Assembly (NCBI GenBank): GCA_026984035.1
Contig: JALSSW010000051.1
Span: 1-64,000 of the forward strand
Reading direction: 5' to 3'
From: Planctomycetota bacterium
GTDB lineage: Bacteria > Planctomycetota > UBA1135 > GCA-002748355
DNA: 64,000 bases
Below, piece by piece: positions 63,441 through 64,000 of the stretch. The notes beneath the pieces are model-generated. The model did not search any database. It was not told the origin of the DNA and worked only from the letters and a program-made list of their open reading frames with translations. Positions within the stretch are counted from its first letter, which is position 1. Every line of letters begins with the position of its first letter. The position numbers and the translations under genes were made by a program.

Positions 63441-64000
63441 TCAATTGTGGGAAGTCGGAACCACCAAAACCGGGGATTCGACCATTCTGACCGTTTTCTC
63501 TGCGACAGAACCCATGAAGAAGCGGTCAAGGCCTCGATACCCATGAGTCCCCAGGACCAGCAGATCGATCTCATTTCTTTTGAGGAAGGAGGAAAGAGCC
63601 GTCCAGGGTTGTCCACTCAGAAGTTTCCCTTCCACTTTCAATTTTTCTGAGCGGAGCCCTTGGAGAAGTTCCGCCATCTGGGCTTTCCGGTGTTCCCTAA
63701 GTTTGATCCAATTTTCCTCCACGGCTGCCGTGGGAATTGCGAAATCAGCCATCCAGGCAGAGTCTTCCAATACATGAAGAACAAAGCCTTTTGCACCCGA
63801 TTCGTGGACAAGATGCCTGAATGTCTCAAAGGCAATAAAAGAAGCATCACTAAAATCCGTAGCGAAAGCGATTTTGGAGATCTTCCGCCCCTTGGGGAGA
63901 GTAGACTTGACCACACAGACCGGAACAGGAGCTCCCCGAACCAAACGCTCGGCAACCGAACCTAGAAGAAGTCGGCGCAGCCCTTTGCGCCCGTGGCTCC
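63441..64000 (-). CDS. Tandem universal stress protein (5' end outside window)
   Basis: The frame stays open to the right edge. The edge residues read SHGRKGLRRLLLGSVAERLVRGAPVPV, which is the nucleotide-binding tail (GxxG...G(S)VAE) of a first UspA domain; the TTG at 63944 is internal. A second whole UspA domain follows: KIAFATDFSDASFIAFETF, VLHVLEDSAW, and the ATP-loop GTHGYRGLDRFFMGSVAEKTV. Two-domain Usp proteins act as stress-linked nucleotide binders. It faces the CBS gene. Confidence 0.88.
   Translation of the reverse strand, partial: SHGRKGLRRLLLGSVAERLVRGAPVPVCVVKSTLPKGRKISKIAFATDFSDASFIAFETFRHLVHESGAKGFVLHVLEDSAWMADFAIPTAAVEENWIKLREHRKAQMAELLQGLRSEKLKVEGKLLSGQPWTALSSFLKRNEIDLLVLGTHGYRGLDRFFMGSVAEKTVRMVESPVLVVPTSHN

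Noticed and set aside
1-64000. CRISPR arrays, transposases, integrases, prophage genes
   Set aside because: None was found on reading both strands. Short direct repeats near 50750 and the AAAGA microrepeat near 52420 are simple tandem repeats.

Overview
The window looks like a stretch of chromosome from a free-living, Gram-negative-type bacterium of the Planctomycetota or a close relative. This is inferred from protein style only: planctomycete-type cytochrome c domains, two-domain DUF1080 proteins, Tat-exported Gfo/Idh/MocA oxidoreductases, an FGE-like protein, a giant alpha-2-macroglobulin-like protein and many exported proteins with carboxypeptidase-regulatory or Ig-like folds. No rRNA, CRISPR array, prophage or insertion sequence is visible. 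One tRNA gene, tRNA-Arg(CCU), is present.

Layout. Bases 1-8.6 kb: the 3' part of an exported amidohydrolase, a SnoaL-like protein, a leftward three-gene operon (c-type cytochrome lipoprotein, GT-C-like membrane protein, Ig-like exported protein) and a CBS-ACT protein. 8.7-20.9 kb: tRNA-Arg, a GT2-GT4 fusion glycosyltransferase, a class V aminotransferase, a PAS histidine kinase, PEP carboxykinase, an MscS channel and small proteins. 21.1-30.6 kb: a leftward nine-gene respiratory operon, napD-napA-(duplicated NapB-like tetraheme)-napG-napH-(membrane-anchored tetraheme)-nrfC-nrfD-(octaheme HAO-like cytochrome). Together these could take nitrate to nitrite in the periplasm and nitrite onward to ammonium, with two separate quinol-oxidising modules (NapGH and NrfCD) and 16 predicted haems in three cytochromes. 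No nrfA, napC or nrfH is seen. 30.8-42 kb: sugar-related exported enzymes (DUF1080, Gfo/Idh/MocA, sugar isomerase), ApbE, a FemAB-like protein, a polysaccharide deacetylase and tryptophanase. 42.4-43 kb: a peroxiredoxin gene interrupted by an in-frame TGA exactly at the peroxidatic cysteine position, best read as a selenoprotein. 43.4-64 kb: arginine decarboxylase, a DUF455 ferritin-like protein, exported proteins of unknown role, a 2579-residue TPR and alpha-2-macroglobulin-like protein, QueF, a CBS protein and a tandem universal stress protein running off the right edge.

The four points most worth attention are the selenocysteine peroxiredoxin, the nap-nrfCD-hao operon, the tandemly duplicated NapB-like subunit inside it, and a family of three related intergenic elements (about 20995-21131 on the minus strand, 39120-39260 and 41908-42050 on the plus strand). 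These elements share two fixed sequence blocks and three hairpins whose arms change together between copies, as expected of a structured RNA or a transcribed repeat. Calls were made by reading motifs and gene order. No database search was run.
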